DNA of 9,765 bases from NCBI GenBank assembly GCA_947258735.1, contig CAMYJJ010000105.1, positions 1 to 9,765 on the forward strand, read 5' to 3'. The position numbers were made by a program, and so were the translations under genes. Source of the DNA: Thermodesulfovibrionia bacterium (GTDB lineage: Bacteria > Nitrospirota > Thermodesulfovibrionia > UBA6902). This document shows positions 1-7,380 of the stretch, one piece after another. Numbering within the stretch: position 1 is the first letter of the stretch; each line of letters starts with the position of its first letter. The notes beneath the pieces are model-generated. The model did no database searches and was not told the DNA's origin. It saw nothing but the letters and a program-made list of their open reading frames with translations.

Positions 1-2238
1 CCCGTTCCAGCATTCTGTATCTTCACCTGTATCCTGATCAACACATTTTCCGGGAATACCATGGAGGTCGCCAAAGCCATTGTACTCAAGGTAGTATTTA
101 GCGCCTGTTGTGTGTGTGTACTCCACATTTAACGGGGGATCAAAGCTCACAACGGTCTCGCCCTGTTTAAGCGCAGTAAGCCTGTTCCAGTTGTCTACGC
201 CTGTCTCCCATGTGTAGAACACCTCCAGTTTGTCCCATGCCTGCCATGGGCATGTGCTGCTGTTTGTCTCATCCCAGTCGCAGGCAAGGAGGGCAAAGTT
301 CTCAGGTGAAGCTTCAAACATGGCACCTGACCATGTTCCGTACTGAACACCATCAGGTGCAGTTTCCATGACTACAGCTGTGCTGTCATGTTCCAGTTCC
401 ATGGTTGTAGTATTGAAACCATATTCAATATAGTTTGTGCCTGCAACGAGAGAATCTGAACCAGTGCTCTGGTTTGTATTTGAAAAATTGTTCTCGTCCT
501 GCCATGTGCTTTTGGTAAAAAACGGCTCTGACTGGGAATTGACCAGTGCGGGGTCAGGACAGTTTTCAAAACAGGCAAGTGAGGCCGGTACCGTATCACC
601 GGGGTATACCGTATCTTCAACATGGAATATTACCGGTGTAGCATCTGTAAGGGTGATCTGCTGACCTGTTTCATTGTCCATCAGGTTGATACGGCCGTTC
701 CCGCCTAAAGACTCTGACCAGAAGTTAACGTCCCATGCATCCGTATCAAATGTTACGACAGCTTCAGGAATGTCATCCCATATATGGTTTGTCTGGTCAC
801 TTCTTACGGCGTTTTTGACGAAATTTGTTCCGTTCCAGGTTACCCGGGTGTCCTGGCACATCCACATACCGGGATTCTGCTGGTCTTCACTGCAGTCATG
901 CCAGCTGACCGGAACACCATTAATATCACCCAGCGTGACGGTCTGTTTCATATGTCTTCTGAGTTTGCCGCGCGCAACCATGAGCGTATATTCCGTCTCT
1001 GTAGAACTGCCGTCTGAGTAATCCTGTTTATAAACGGTTGCGCCGTTTGGTATGGAAACACCATTGTCGTTAATCCATAGTCCATGATATCCGGCCCATC
1101 CATGATGATTATCACCATTGGTGTCTGTGTATTTAATCGGGAATCCTGAGTTGATGGATACCCTGCTGCCGGGTGAAGCATGGTTTTCATCATTGTAAAG
1201 ACCATATCTCCATACAGAAGATTCAGTATTTGTCCTGTTCATGCAGGTCATATCACCCGGGACACTGTTTTCAATCTCCTGTCTGAGAAAGAACCCGTCA
1301 TTATAGGCAATGTTAAATGCCCTGGATTGACTCCCCTGAGGACCGCTCTCCTGCATGGACACACTCCCTGTTCCTGAGGAGCCGTCTGATGCCCTGTTGA
1401 GGGTAACTTTCTCGCTCTGTGTATATTCATCGTTTGGTCCGCCGGTGCCGCTTTCGTAGAACTTCAGCAATACCTGTCCGGACTCATCACGGGATGCACT
1501 CAATGTTCCTGTAAATTTTTCCTCTCCGGTGCCATCATCAACACCCTGAAAATTCATGGTGAATATTCCATAGGGGTTGGAGGCGCTTTTTGATTCGGTA
1601 ATGACGGTTTTAACACGGATTGTCTTTGCCGGCTCTGTGTGACCACCACCATGGTCCTCTTCCTGTTCATGCACCCATACCTTGACTATCTGAGGAGAAT
1701 CATTGTCATCCCTTGATGAGTTAACGGTCCAGTACTCATATTCAGATGCGTTGGCGCCAGATGACTGGTTCTGCGAAGCCTGACCTGCGCTCTCCGCGTT
1801 GTCCTTTGAATTTTCGCAGGACTTCATGTCGACCATTGCCCTGTAATCGCCCTCGTTCAGCATTTCATCATAACCGGTCTGTGCCATCATGCACAGAATT
1901 TCATTTATAATGTCAAAAGATTCAGCTGAGCGTTCTTCAACATACGTATGGCTCTCGTCAGTATTATAATCTGAGCCTGCCGCAAGGTCTGACACAGCAC
2001 TTGCTATCTTCAAAGCACTGATCTGATTTGATACCTGACCTCCCTGCGCATCAACGACGCTGACTCTCTCACCGACTTTTAATGCGGTAATCGTACCGCT
2101 TCCTCCGCCGCTTCCACCACTGCTGCTTCCACCGCCTCCACTGCATCCAACAACCATGATTACAACTGACAGCAATGCAATGAATAAGACAATTGCCTTA
2201 CTCCCCCTTCTCATACGTTTCTTACTCCCTTGATTCAT
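1..2238 (-). CDS. Large secreted lipoprotein of unknown function, C-terminus outside the window
   Basis: An uninterrupted minus-strand frame runs from an ATG at 2238 to base 1, giving 746 residues without a stop, so the gene is partial at its 3' end. The start has a GGAGGT site (2245-2250) six bases upstream. The N-terminus has a basic stretch (KKRMRR, residues 6-11), a hydrophobic segment (about 15-30) and a lipobox VVGC with Cys32. A Gly/Ser linker (33-48) follows, as is usual for an exported lipid-anchored protein. The rest is rich in Trp, Asn, Asp, Gly, Ser and Thr, with scattered Cys, and reads like a beta-rich surface protein. Visible local features are a His/acidic patch (H210, H216, H220) and a DTNGDNHHG loop at 392-400 that could bind calcium. 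I recognise no family. Met9 is a possible but weaker start. Lipoprotein export is well supported; the function is not. Confidence 0.85.
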   Translation of the reverse strand, partial: MNQGSKKRMRRGSKAIVLFIALLSVVIMVVGCSGGGGSSSGGSGGGSGTITALKVGERVSVVDAQGGQVSNQISALKIASAVSDLAAGSDYNTDESHTYVEERSAESFDIINEILCMMAQTGYDEMLNEGDYRAMVDMKSCENSKDNAESAGQASQNQSSGANASEYEYWTVNSSRDDNDSPQIVKVWVHEQEEDHGGGHTEPAKTIRVKTVITESKSASNPYGIFTMNFQGVDDGTGEEKFTGTLSASRDESGQVLLKFYESGTGGPNDEYTQSEKVTLNRASDGSSGTGSVSMQESGPQGSQSRAFNIAYNDGFFLRQEIENSVPGDMTCMNRTNTESSVWRYGLYNDENHASPGSRVSINSGFPIKYTDTNGDNHHGWAGYHGLWINDNGVSIPNGATVYKQDYSDGSSTETEYTLMVARGKLRRHMKQTVTLGDINGVPVSWHDCSEDQQNPGMWMCQDTRVTWNGTNFVKNAVRSDQTNHIWDDIPEAVVTFDTDAWDVNFWSESLGGNGRINLMDNETGQQITLTDATPVIFHVEDTVYPGDTVPASLACFENCPDPALVNSQSEPFFTKSTWQDENNFSNTNQSTGSDSLVAGTNYIEYGFNTTTMELEHDSTAVVMETAPDGVQYGTWSGAMFEASPENFALLACDWDETNSSTCPWQAWDKLEVFYTWETGVDNWNRLTALKQGETVVSFDPPLNVEYTHTTGAKYYLEYNGFGDLHGIPGKCVDQDTGEDTECWNG

Positions 2239-2250
2239 ATTGTTACCTCC

Positions 2251-2521
2251 TGGTGAAATATCCCGAAGAATTTCGGGCAGTGAAAAAATGTTTGATCTCT
2301 CTTAAGCGGATATTCCGCAGATATGCAGCACATTTAATCATTGGTAGACTTATCGGTTTATCTGAATAATGTCTAGATAAGGTATAGCATGTTTTGTTTA
2401 TGGGGAAATGCCCTATAGTGCATGCAAGGGTAAAATACGGTTTAAGCGGTCATGCACAGCTTAAGAAACTGGAGTAAAAAGAGGATTAAACTACCCTGCA
2501 GCTAGCAGGCTGTGCGACAAT
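2251..2521. other. Leader region upstream of the lipoprotein gene, small hairpins only
   Basis: This gap precedes the lipoprotein start and holds no convincing ORF. On the transcript side it has a hairpin CCCGAA-loop-TTCGGG (2262-2277) just upstream of the ribosome site. A 13-base palindrome GCGGATATTCCGC lies at 2306-2318. The AT-rich stretch around 2340-2400 is where a promoter would be expected, but I find no pair of boxes close enough to consensus to call. The hairpin next to the ribosome site could affect mRNA stability or translation. Confidence 0.35.
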
Positions 2522-2623
2522 TGTCATCCTGAACCTGTCTGACGACAGGCAGGCTTGATTCAGGATCTCAGCTTTATGCAGCATGTTGAATCTAAAAGAT
2601 TCTGAAATAAATTCAGAATGACA
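2522..2623. repeat. TGTCAT-bounded inverted-repeat element behind trpS
   Basis: The element starts TGTCATCCTGAA (2522-2533) and ends TTCAGAATGACA (2612-2623), which are imperfect inverted copies. Inside are CCTGTC-TGAC-GACAGG (2534-2549), an enclosing TCCTGAA / TTCAGGA pair (2527-2533 with 2559-2565), and TTCTGAA / TTCAGAA (2600-2606 with 2612-2618). It begins 11 bases after the trpS stop. Read with trpS transcription, the last hairpin is followed by TCTTTT, so it may help end or protect the trpS transcript. No coding capacity or flanking target duplication is seen. Confidence 0.6.
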
Positions 2624-2634
2624 CCAAAACCAGT

Positions 2635-3624
2635 TTACGAAAGGAGGCCCATTGATGTTCGTACCTGACTCATGGTTATTGCTGCGGCTTTCTTTGCCTT
2701 TTGAGAACCCATTGAAATGATATCTTCAAGTCTGTCCGGATGATTCAGTAATTCTGAACGGCGTTCCCAGATAGGTTCAAGAACGTGCATCAGATTTTTT
2801 ATGAGCACCTTTTTGCAGTCAATGCAGCCAATTCCTGCCGTGCGGCATCCTTCGGCAACTTCATCCTGTTCCTGGTTTGAGGAAAAAACTTTGTGGAGCT
2901 GAAATACAGGTGAAAGTTCAGGATCACCTTTATCAGTGCGTTTAATGCGCTGAGGGTCTGTGGTCATTGTTCTTATCTTCTGTTCAACCTCTTTCGGAGC
3001 ATCAGAGAGATAAATGCAGTTGTCATAGGTCTTGCTCATCTTTCTGCCGTCAATGCCGGGGACCTTTGGAAATTCAGTCAACAGTGCATCAGGTTCGGGA
3101 AACACATCACCATAAAAGTTGTTAAATCTTCTTGCTATCTCCCTTGTTATCTCAAGATGAGGCACCTGGTCCACACCTACCGGCACATAATGGGCCCTGT
3201 ACATCATGATGTCTGCTGACTGCAAAAGGGGATACCCAAGAAACCCGTAGGTGTTGAGGTCTTTGTCTTTTACTTCAAGCTGTTTTTCCTTGTAAGACGG
3301 AACACGTTCAAGCCAGCCTAACGGGGTTATCATGGAAAGCAGGAGATGAAGTTCAGCATGTTCAGGCACGCGGGACTGTTGAAAGATGGTGACCTTTTCC
3401 GGATCAAGTCCTGCTGCCAGACAGTTAACCAGAACATCTGTAATAAACTCCTGTACCTGTGATGTATCTGCATACTGTGATGTCAGGGCGTGCCAGTCGG
3501 CAATAAAATAATAACACTCATAGTCATCCTGAATTTTTACCCAGTTCTGAAGTGCTCCCACCAGGTTGCCGATATGCAGCATGCCGCTAGGCTGAATTCC
3601 GCTGAGGACCCTTTTTTTAGACAA
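2635..3624 (-). CDS. trpS: Tryptophan--tRNA ligase (TrpRS)
   Basis: This cytoplasmic class I synthetase charges tRNA-Trp with tryptophan using ATP. The 329-residue length is normal for bacterial TrpRS. The Rossmann-fold signatures are SGIQPSG then HIGN at 17-20 (HIGH motif) and GRKMSKT at 193-199 (KMSKS motif). The C-terminal region has C260, C267 and C270 (C-x6-C-x2-C), as in the [4Fe-4S]-type TrpRS of Thermotoga. The expected first cluster Cys near 237-238 is Leu-Ser here. The start is TTG at 3624, preceded by AAAGGAG with a 7-base spacer; the ATG just upstream is out of frame. The M50 protease gene ends 30 bases upstream on the same strand, so the two are probably co-transcribed. The hairpin repeat at 2522-2623 follows the stop. 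Confidence 0.97.
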   Translation of the reverse strand: MSKKRVLSGIQPSGMLHIGNLVGALQNWVKIQDDYECYYFIADWHALTSQYADTSQVQEFITDVLVNCLAAGLDPEKVTIFQQSRVPEHAELHLLLSMITPLGWLERVPSYKEKQLEVKDKDLNTYGFLGYPLLQSADIMMYRAHYVPVGVDQVPHLEITREIARRFNNFYGDVFPEPDALLTEFPKVPGIDGRKMSKTYDNCIYLSDAPKEVEQKIRTMTTDPQRIKRTDKGDPELSPVFQLHKVFSSNQEQDEVAEGCRTAGIGCIDCKKVLIKNLMHVLEPIWERRSELLNHPDRLEDIISMGSQKAKKAAAITMSQVRTSMGLLS

Positions 3625-3654
3625 TGCATATCTCCTTTCAGACGTTTGTACACA

Positions 3655-4374
3655 TTAAAATATTTTATCGTAGAATGGTATAAATTCTGTTAACAGCCTA
3701 TAAAGTGGAAAAATAAACATTCCCGCAATTCCCGTAACTAACAAAGCAATAAGCAATATCATGCCATAGGGTTCTAATTTGCTGTACGTTATTGCATATC
3801 TATGGGGCAAAAATCCGACAAGAACTCTTCCTCCATCGAGAGGAAGAATTGGTATTAAATTGAGAGCAGCAAGAAAAAGATTTACCTGAATACTAAACTT
3901 CAGCATCAAGGCAATAGGAGTTAATATGGACGTGACTACATTACTTTGCAATTTTGTTGCTAATGGTAATATTATGAAAACTAAAATGAGTGAACTAAGG
4001 ATAGCCAGTACAATATTGGTAATGGGACCGGCAGCAGAAGAAATGGCCATGCCTTTTTTCGGGTTTATAAAATTTGAAGGATTTATAGGTACAGGCTTTG
4101 CATATCCAAAAACAAATTGCCCATTAGAAAAATAGTACAATGCAATAGGCATAATTATTGTTCCAACAGGATCAATATGTTTTATCGGATTTAATGTTAA
4201 CCGACCCATCATTCTGGCCGTAGGATCACCCAGCCTGTTAGCAACATATCCGTGTGAAACTTCATGAAGCGTGATCGCCAGGACCAGTGCCGGAATAGAT
4301 ACGATTAATTGCCTGATTGTGTTTGCATCCATAATTGGCTGATATTGTACATTAAACAGAGCAGTTTTTTTCAT
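3655..4374 (-). CDS. M50-family (site-2 protease-type) zinc metalloprotease, integral membrane
   Basis: This is a compact 239-residue protease of the SpoIVFB/YwhC-like M50 group, which cleaves peptide bonds within or near the membrane. The zinc site is HEVSH at 37-41 in the first hydrophobic segment. The third ligand is D180 in NLIPILPLDGGR, and the family's LNPIKHIDPVGT stretch is at 61-72. Hydrophobic segments lie at roughly 24-40, 69-82, 115-140, 148-175 and 205-225. There is no PDZ domain, so it is not an RseP-type protein. Neither ATG 4374 nor the in-frame ATG 4332 (Met15) has a clear ribosome site; Met15 would give the N-terminus more usual for the family. It lies 30 bases upstream of trpS, a pairing I recall from other bacteria. 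Its base composition is clearly AT-richer than its neighbours. The substrate is unknown. Confidence 0.93.
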   Translation of the reverse strand: MKKTALFNVQYQPIMDANTIRQLIVSIPALVLAITLHEVSHGYVANRLGDPTARMMGRLTLNPIKHIDPVGTIIMPIALYYFSNGQFVFGYAKPVPINPSNFINPKKGMAISSAAGPITNIVLAILSSLILVFIILPLATKLQSNVVTSILTPIALMLKFSIQVNLFLAALNLIPILPLDGGRVLVGFLPHRYAITYSKLEPYGMILLIALLVTGIAGMFIFPLYRLLTEFIPFYDKIF

Positions 4375-4434
4375 TCCGGCATGGCAGATGTCATCTTAGC
4401 ATCGTTTGAAATATTGTTCTGCATTCTCCTCATA

Positions 4435-4464
4435 TGGATATTTATTTGCCGCAACCTGTATAAT
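4435..4464 (+). promoter_or_regulatory. Probable pckG promoter
   Basis: A perfect -10 box TATAAT lies at 4459-4464. The best -35 candidate is ATGGAT (4435-4440), 18 bases upstream and only weakly matching TTGACA. Transcription would start near 4471, leaving a leader of about 40 bases before the ATG at 4512. That also argues against the in-frame ATG at 4467 being the start. The weak -35 would allow for an activator, but no operator is evident. Confidence 0.5.
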
Positions 4465-4511
4465 TTATGGCTTGCAGATATTTTAAGACAGAGAAAAATA
4501 AGGAGAGATCT

Positions 4512-6299
4512 ATGAATATTGAAGTAAAAAATGAACAGTTAAAGAAATGGATCAGGGAAGTAGCTGACATGTGTACGCCGGATGATATTTATATATGTAA
4601 CGGCACCAAGTCTGAATATGACCAGATGATGAAACTGCTTCTGGACAGTGGTATTGCCATTCCTCTTGAGAAGCGGCCCAACAGTTTTCTCTTCAGGTCT
4701 GACCCGAGTGATGTTGCCCGCGTTGAAGATAACACATATATCAGCACGCCGACCCGGGATGAAGCAGGACCTACAAATAACTGGATAGCGCCTGATGAAC
4801 TGAAGGAGAAGATGAGGGGGCTGTACAAAGGCTGCATGAAGGGGCGCACCATGTATGTGATTCCTTTTTCAATGGGCCCGATAGGTTCTCCCATTTCTAA
4901 AATCGGCATTGAAATAAGTGACAGCCCGTATGTAGTTGTGAACATGCATATCATGACCCGGGTGAGTGACCGTGTTCTGGAACTGCTCGGTACTGACGGG
5001 GAATTCATCCCCTGCCTGCATTCCATTGGCGCACCTCTTGAAGAGGGGCAGGAAGATTCCAAATGGCCCTGCGCCCCGATTGAGCAAAAGTATATCAGCC
5101 ACTTTCCCCAGGAAAACCTTATCTGGTCATACGGTTCAGGATATGGCGGAAATGCCCTGCTCGGAAAAAAATGCCTTGCTCTGAGAATCGCATCTGCCAT
5201 GGCAAAGCGGGAAAGCTGGATGGCTGAGCATATGCTCATTCTCCGTTTAACAAATCCTGAAGGCAAACAGTATCATATTGCTGCGGCCTTTCCTTCAGCC
5301 TGCGGTAAGACCAACCTGGCAATGATGCAGCCGTCCATTCCGGGATGGAAATGCGAATGTGTCGGTGACGACATAGCATGGATGAAGATCGGCCCTGACG
5401 GCCGCCTTTACGCGATTAACCCTGAAAACGGGTTCTTCGGGGTTGCTCCGGGCACATCATATGAAACAAACCCGATGGCAATGGATTCCTTAAAGGAAAA
5501 TGTTATCTTTACAAACTGTGCATTGACCGATGAAGGTGATATATGGTGGGAAGGGATGGATGGTGATCCGCCCAAACATGCCATTGACTGGAAAGGCAAT
5601 GACTGGACCCCTGACAGCGATCACGTTGCTGCTCATGCCAATGCCCGTTTTACGGCACCGGCCGCACAATGTCCTGTTATCTGTGAGGACTGGGAAAAGC
5701 CTGAGGGAGTTCCCATTGACATCTTTATTTTTGGCGGCAGGAGAAGCACGGTCGTTCCGCTGGTAACAGAGGCGTACAATTGGGACCATGGTGTATTCCT
5801 TGGTTCGACTGCAGCATCTGAAACTACGGCAGCAAATATTGGTGCAGTGGGCAATCTCAGAAGAGACCCCTTTGCAATGAAGCCCTTCTGCGGGTACAAC
5901 ATGGGCGATTACTTTCAGCACTGGGTGAACATGGGAGATAAACTGGGGGACAAGGCACCAAAATGTTTTTATGTGAACTGGTTCAGAAAGAGCGAGGACG
6001 GAAAGTTCCTGTGGCCGGGATTCAGTGACAACAGCCGTGTCCTTAAATGGATGTGTGAGCGGGTTGACGGAAAGGTGGGAGCCAAAGAGACGCCGATAGG
6101 TCTGTTGCCTGAAGATGGCGGTCTTGATACACAGGGTCTTGATACGTCGGCAGATGACATGGCAGAGCTCCTGAAAATTGATACTGAAGCATGGAAGGCT
6201 GAGATTCCGGACATTGAAAACCACTTCTCAACGTTTGGTGATCGTCTTCCTGAAAGATTAAAAAAGCAGCTTGATGAATTCAGGAAGCGTTTAGGATAA
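4512..6299 (+). CDS. pckG: Phosphoenolpyruvate carboxykinase (GTP)
   Basis: This cytoplasmic enzyme converts oxaloacetate and GTP to phosphoenolpyruvate, GDP and CO2, the entry step of gluconeogenesis; it can run in reverse as a carboxylating step. At 595 residues it matches the GTP-dependent family rather than the shorter ATP-dependent one. Visible signatures are [15 protein letters not shown] (206-220) and H240. The P-loop SACGKTN (262-268) carries the reactive Cys typical of GTP enzymes. GDDIAW (285-290) holds the second metal-binding Asp pair, followed by [14 protein letters not shown] (303-316), [14 protein letters not shown] (405-418) and the C-terminal [20 protein letters not shown]. 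The start at 4512 is chosen because AAGGAG (4500-4505) lies six bases upstream and the reading frame before it falls at the promoter. It has its own promoter and terminator, so it is monocistronic. All key residues appear intact. Confidence 0.97.
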   Translation: MNIEVKNEQLKKWIREVADMCTPDDIYICNGTKSEYDQMMKLLLDSGIAIPLEKRPNSFLFRSDPSDVARVEDNTYISTPTRDEAGPTNNWIAPDELKEKMRGLYKGCMKGRTMYVIPFSMGPIGSPISKIGIEISDSPYVVVNMHIMTRVSDRVLELLGTDGEFIPCLHSIGAPLEEGQEDSKWPCAPIEQKYISHFPQENLIWSYGSGYGGNALLGKKCLALRIASAMAKRESWMAEHMLILRLTNPEGKQYHIAAAFPSACGKTNLAMMQPSIPGWKCECVGDDIAWMKIGPDGRLYAINPENGFFGVAPGTSYETNPMAMDSLKENVIFTNCALTDEGDIWWEGMDGDPPKHAIDWKGNDWTPDSDHVAAHANARFTAPAAQCPVICEDWEKPEGVPIDIFIFGGRRSTVVPLVTEAYNWDHGVFLGSTAASETTAANIGAVGNLRRDPFAMKPFCGYNMGDYFQHWVNMGDKLGDKAPKCFYVNWFRKSEDGKFLWPGFSDNSRVLKWMCERVDGKVGAKETPIGLLPEDGGLDTQGLDTSADDMAELLKIDTEAWKAEIPDIENHFSTFGDRLPERLKKQLDEFRKRLG

Positions 6300-6321
6300 G
6301 ATAAATATATAAATATTGAAA

Positions 6322-6360
6322 GGCCACATCCCAAATGGATGTGGCCCTTTTTTTTATTTT
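6322..6360 (+). terminator. Strong intrinsic terminator of pckG, probably bidirectional
   Basis: A perfect 10-bp stem, GGCCACATCC (6322-6331) with GGATGTGGCC (6337-6346), has a 5-base loop. It is followed by a T-rich tail with eight T in a row (6348-6355). On the opposite strand the same stem is followed by a T-rich stretch (complement of 6300-6321), so it could also stop transcripts of the convergent YceI gene. Confidence 0.93.
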
Positions 6361-6397
6361 TATCTTCGGGTTAAATACCCCGTGTCTTGCCACGTTC

Positions 6398-6507
6398 GTC
6401 ATACCCGCCCCTGATTACAACATTCGAAGGCAGGCTCCAGAGGGTATCCAGAAATGTACAGTGCTACGTGGTTTCTGGATTCCCGATTAACAGACCTCGG
6501 GAATGAC
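6398..6507. repeat. GTCAT-bounded inverted-repeat element between pckG and the YceI gene
   Basis: The ends are GTCATACCCG (6398-6407) and CGGGAATGAC (6498-6507), inverted copies with one mismatch. Inside are ATCCAGAAA / TTTCTGGAT (6446-6454 with 6472-6480, perfect 9 bp) and ATTCCCGA / TCGGGAAT (6479-6486 with 6497-6504). The last hairpin and its flank recur at 7261-7293. There is no ORF inside. Confidence 0.65.
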
Positions 6508-6545
6508 TGCTGTTGTTACCCTGTAGCTTGCTACGAGGCAGTCTA

Positions 6546-7073
6546 TTATTCTGCCAGATCAGCCTCGATATTCATTGTCACTTCAACTTCCTTACCTACC
6601 ATGAAGCCGCCGTTTCCCATCGGCTCATTCCATTTCAGACCGTAACCTTCACGGTTGATAATGGTCCTCCCTGTAATGCCCAGCGTAGTCTCACCAAAAG
6701 GACTCTTAACCGGTCCAAGGATATCAGTTTCAAGGGTTATCGGCCTGGTAATACCATGAATAGTGATCTCTCCGGTAATGCTGCAGCTGTTAAATCCTGT
6801 GCGTTCTGCGCCATTACTTTTAAAGGATAATTTCGGGAATTTCTCGATGTCAAAAAAATCGGCACTTTTTAAATGGTCATCCCGTTTTCCGATACCGGTG
6901 ATAATACTTTCCACATCGATATCAAACTGAACCGAAATATCTGCAAATGTATCAGGGTCAAAATTGATCGTTCCTGAGACCTTGTTCATCTGTCCGTGAA
7001 CAAACGCAACGGTCATATGTCTGATCGAAAATGATCCGACAGTGTGGTCAGGGTCTATGTTCCATTGTGACAT
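6546..7073 (-). CDS. YceI-family lipocalin-like protein, cytoplasmic form
   Basis: A 175-residue YceI-domain protein. The family forms a lipocalin-like beta-barrel that binds a long apolar isoprenoid chain in the structures known, and its cellular role is poorly defined. Family signatures are DPDHTVGSFSIRHM (7-20), RDDHLKSADFFDIEKFP (64-80), GEITIHGITRPI (101-112) and GITGRTIINREGYGLKWN (132-149). The start is taken as ATG 7073, because AAGGAGGTG (7081-7089) sits just upstream and the protein then begins MSQWNIDPDH as in homologues. An in-frame ATG at 7130 lacks support. No signal peptide is present, unlike the periplasmic E. coli YceI, so it probably stays in the cytoplasm. It converges on pckG. 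No neighbour hints at its ligand. Confidence 0.95.
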   Translation of the reverse strand: MSQWNIDPDHTVGSFSIRHMTVAFVHGQMNKVSGTINFDPDTFADISVQFDIDVESIITGIGKRDDHLKSADFFDIEKFPKLSFKSNGAERTGFNSCSITGEITIHGITRPITLETDILGPVKSPFGETTLGITGRTIINREGYGLKWNEPMGNGGFMVGKEVEVTMNIEADLAE

Positions 7074-7096
7074 GTTAGAGCACCTCCTTAAGGTAA

Positions 7097-7111
7097 GGGT
7101 TCCGGAAACCC
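7097..7111. promoter_or_regulatory. Palindrome just upstream of the YceI ribosome site
   Basis: GGGTTCCGGAAACCC is a 15-base near-palindrome whose single non-complementary pair would be G-T. It ends eight bases from the ribosome site of the YceI gene. It could be an operator or a small leader hairpin; no promoter boxes are clear nearby, so the role is a guess. Confidence 0.25.
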
Positions 7112-7168
7112 ATTGTTTTTGATTAGGCAACTAACTGAACTCTGTCCATACACTTAATGTATCTGCCT

Positions 7169-7294
7169 GTCATTCCGGCATTCCTTAGGCCGGAATCCAG
7201 GGTTTCCCATGAAAACGGGAAACCAGTTCATTTATAGTTCCCCGCTTTTGCGGGGACAAGTCTGGATGCCCGATTACAAACTTCGGGCATGACA
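7169..7294. repeat. TGTCAT-bounded element made of four successive hairpins
   Basis: It runs from TGTCATTCCGG to CGGGCATGACA and contains four hairpins in a row. They are ATTCCGGC / GCCGGAAT (7172-7179 with 7189-7196), GGTTTCCC / GGGAAACC (7201-7208 with 7217-7224), TCCCCGC-TTTT-GCGGGGA (7239-7256), and ATGCCCGA / TCGGGCAT (7266-7273 with 7283-7290). It lies in the 307-bp gap between the radical SAM gene and the YceI gene, which otherwise holds only AT-rich and CT-rich spacer. No ORF and no target duplication are seen. Confidence 0.7.
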
Positions 7295-7380
7295 AATATA
7301 AGAAACGGGACATTATGGACAGACTCTAATTAGTTCGTTGTTCTCTTGACTCCTCGACCCCTTGGACCCTGATTATAATA

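Noticed and set aside
674..1021. 115-residue plus-strand frame and other short frames within 372-1430
   Set aside because: They are shadows of the continuous minus-strand lipoprotein frame, which runs to the window edge and has a lipobox and ribosome site.
4467..4511. Upstream in-frame ATG that would add 15 residues to pckG
   Set aside because: It lies at or before the expected transcription start, has no ribosome site, and the family begins near the ATG at 4512, which has AAGGAG.
4589..5266. 225-residue antisense frame inside pckG, and a similar one at 5490-6224
   Set aside because: Both lie opposite the highly conserved pckG coding sequence, have no ribosome site and give low-complexity, non-family proteins; they are shadows of the real gene.
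7074..7130. Upstream ATG extending the YceI protein by 19 residues
   Set aside because: The stretch contains the ribosome site for ATG 7073 and a palindrome, and homologues start at the later Met; the extension is not a signal peptide.
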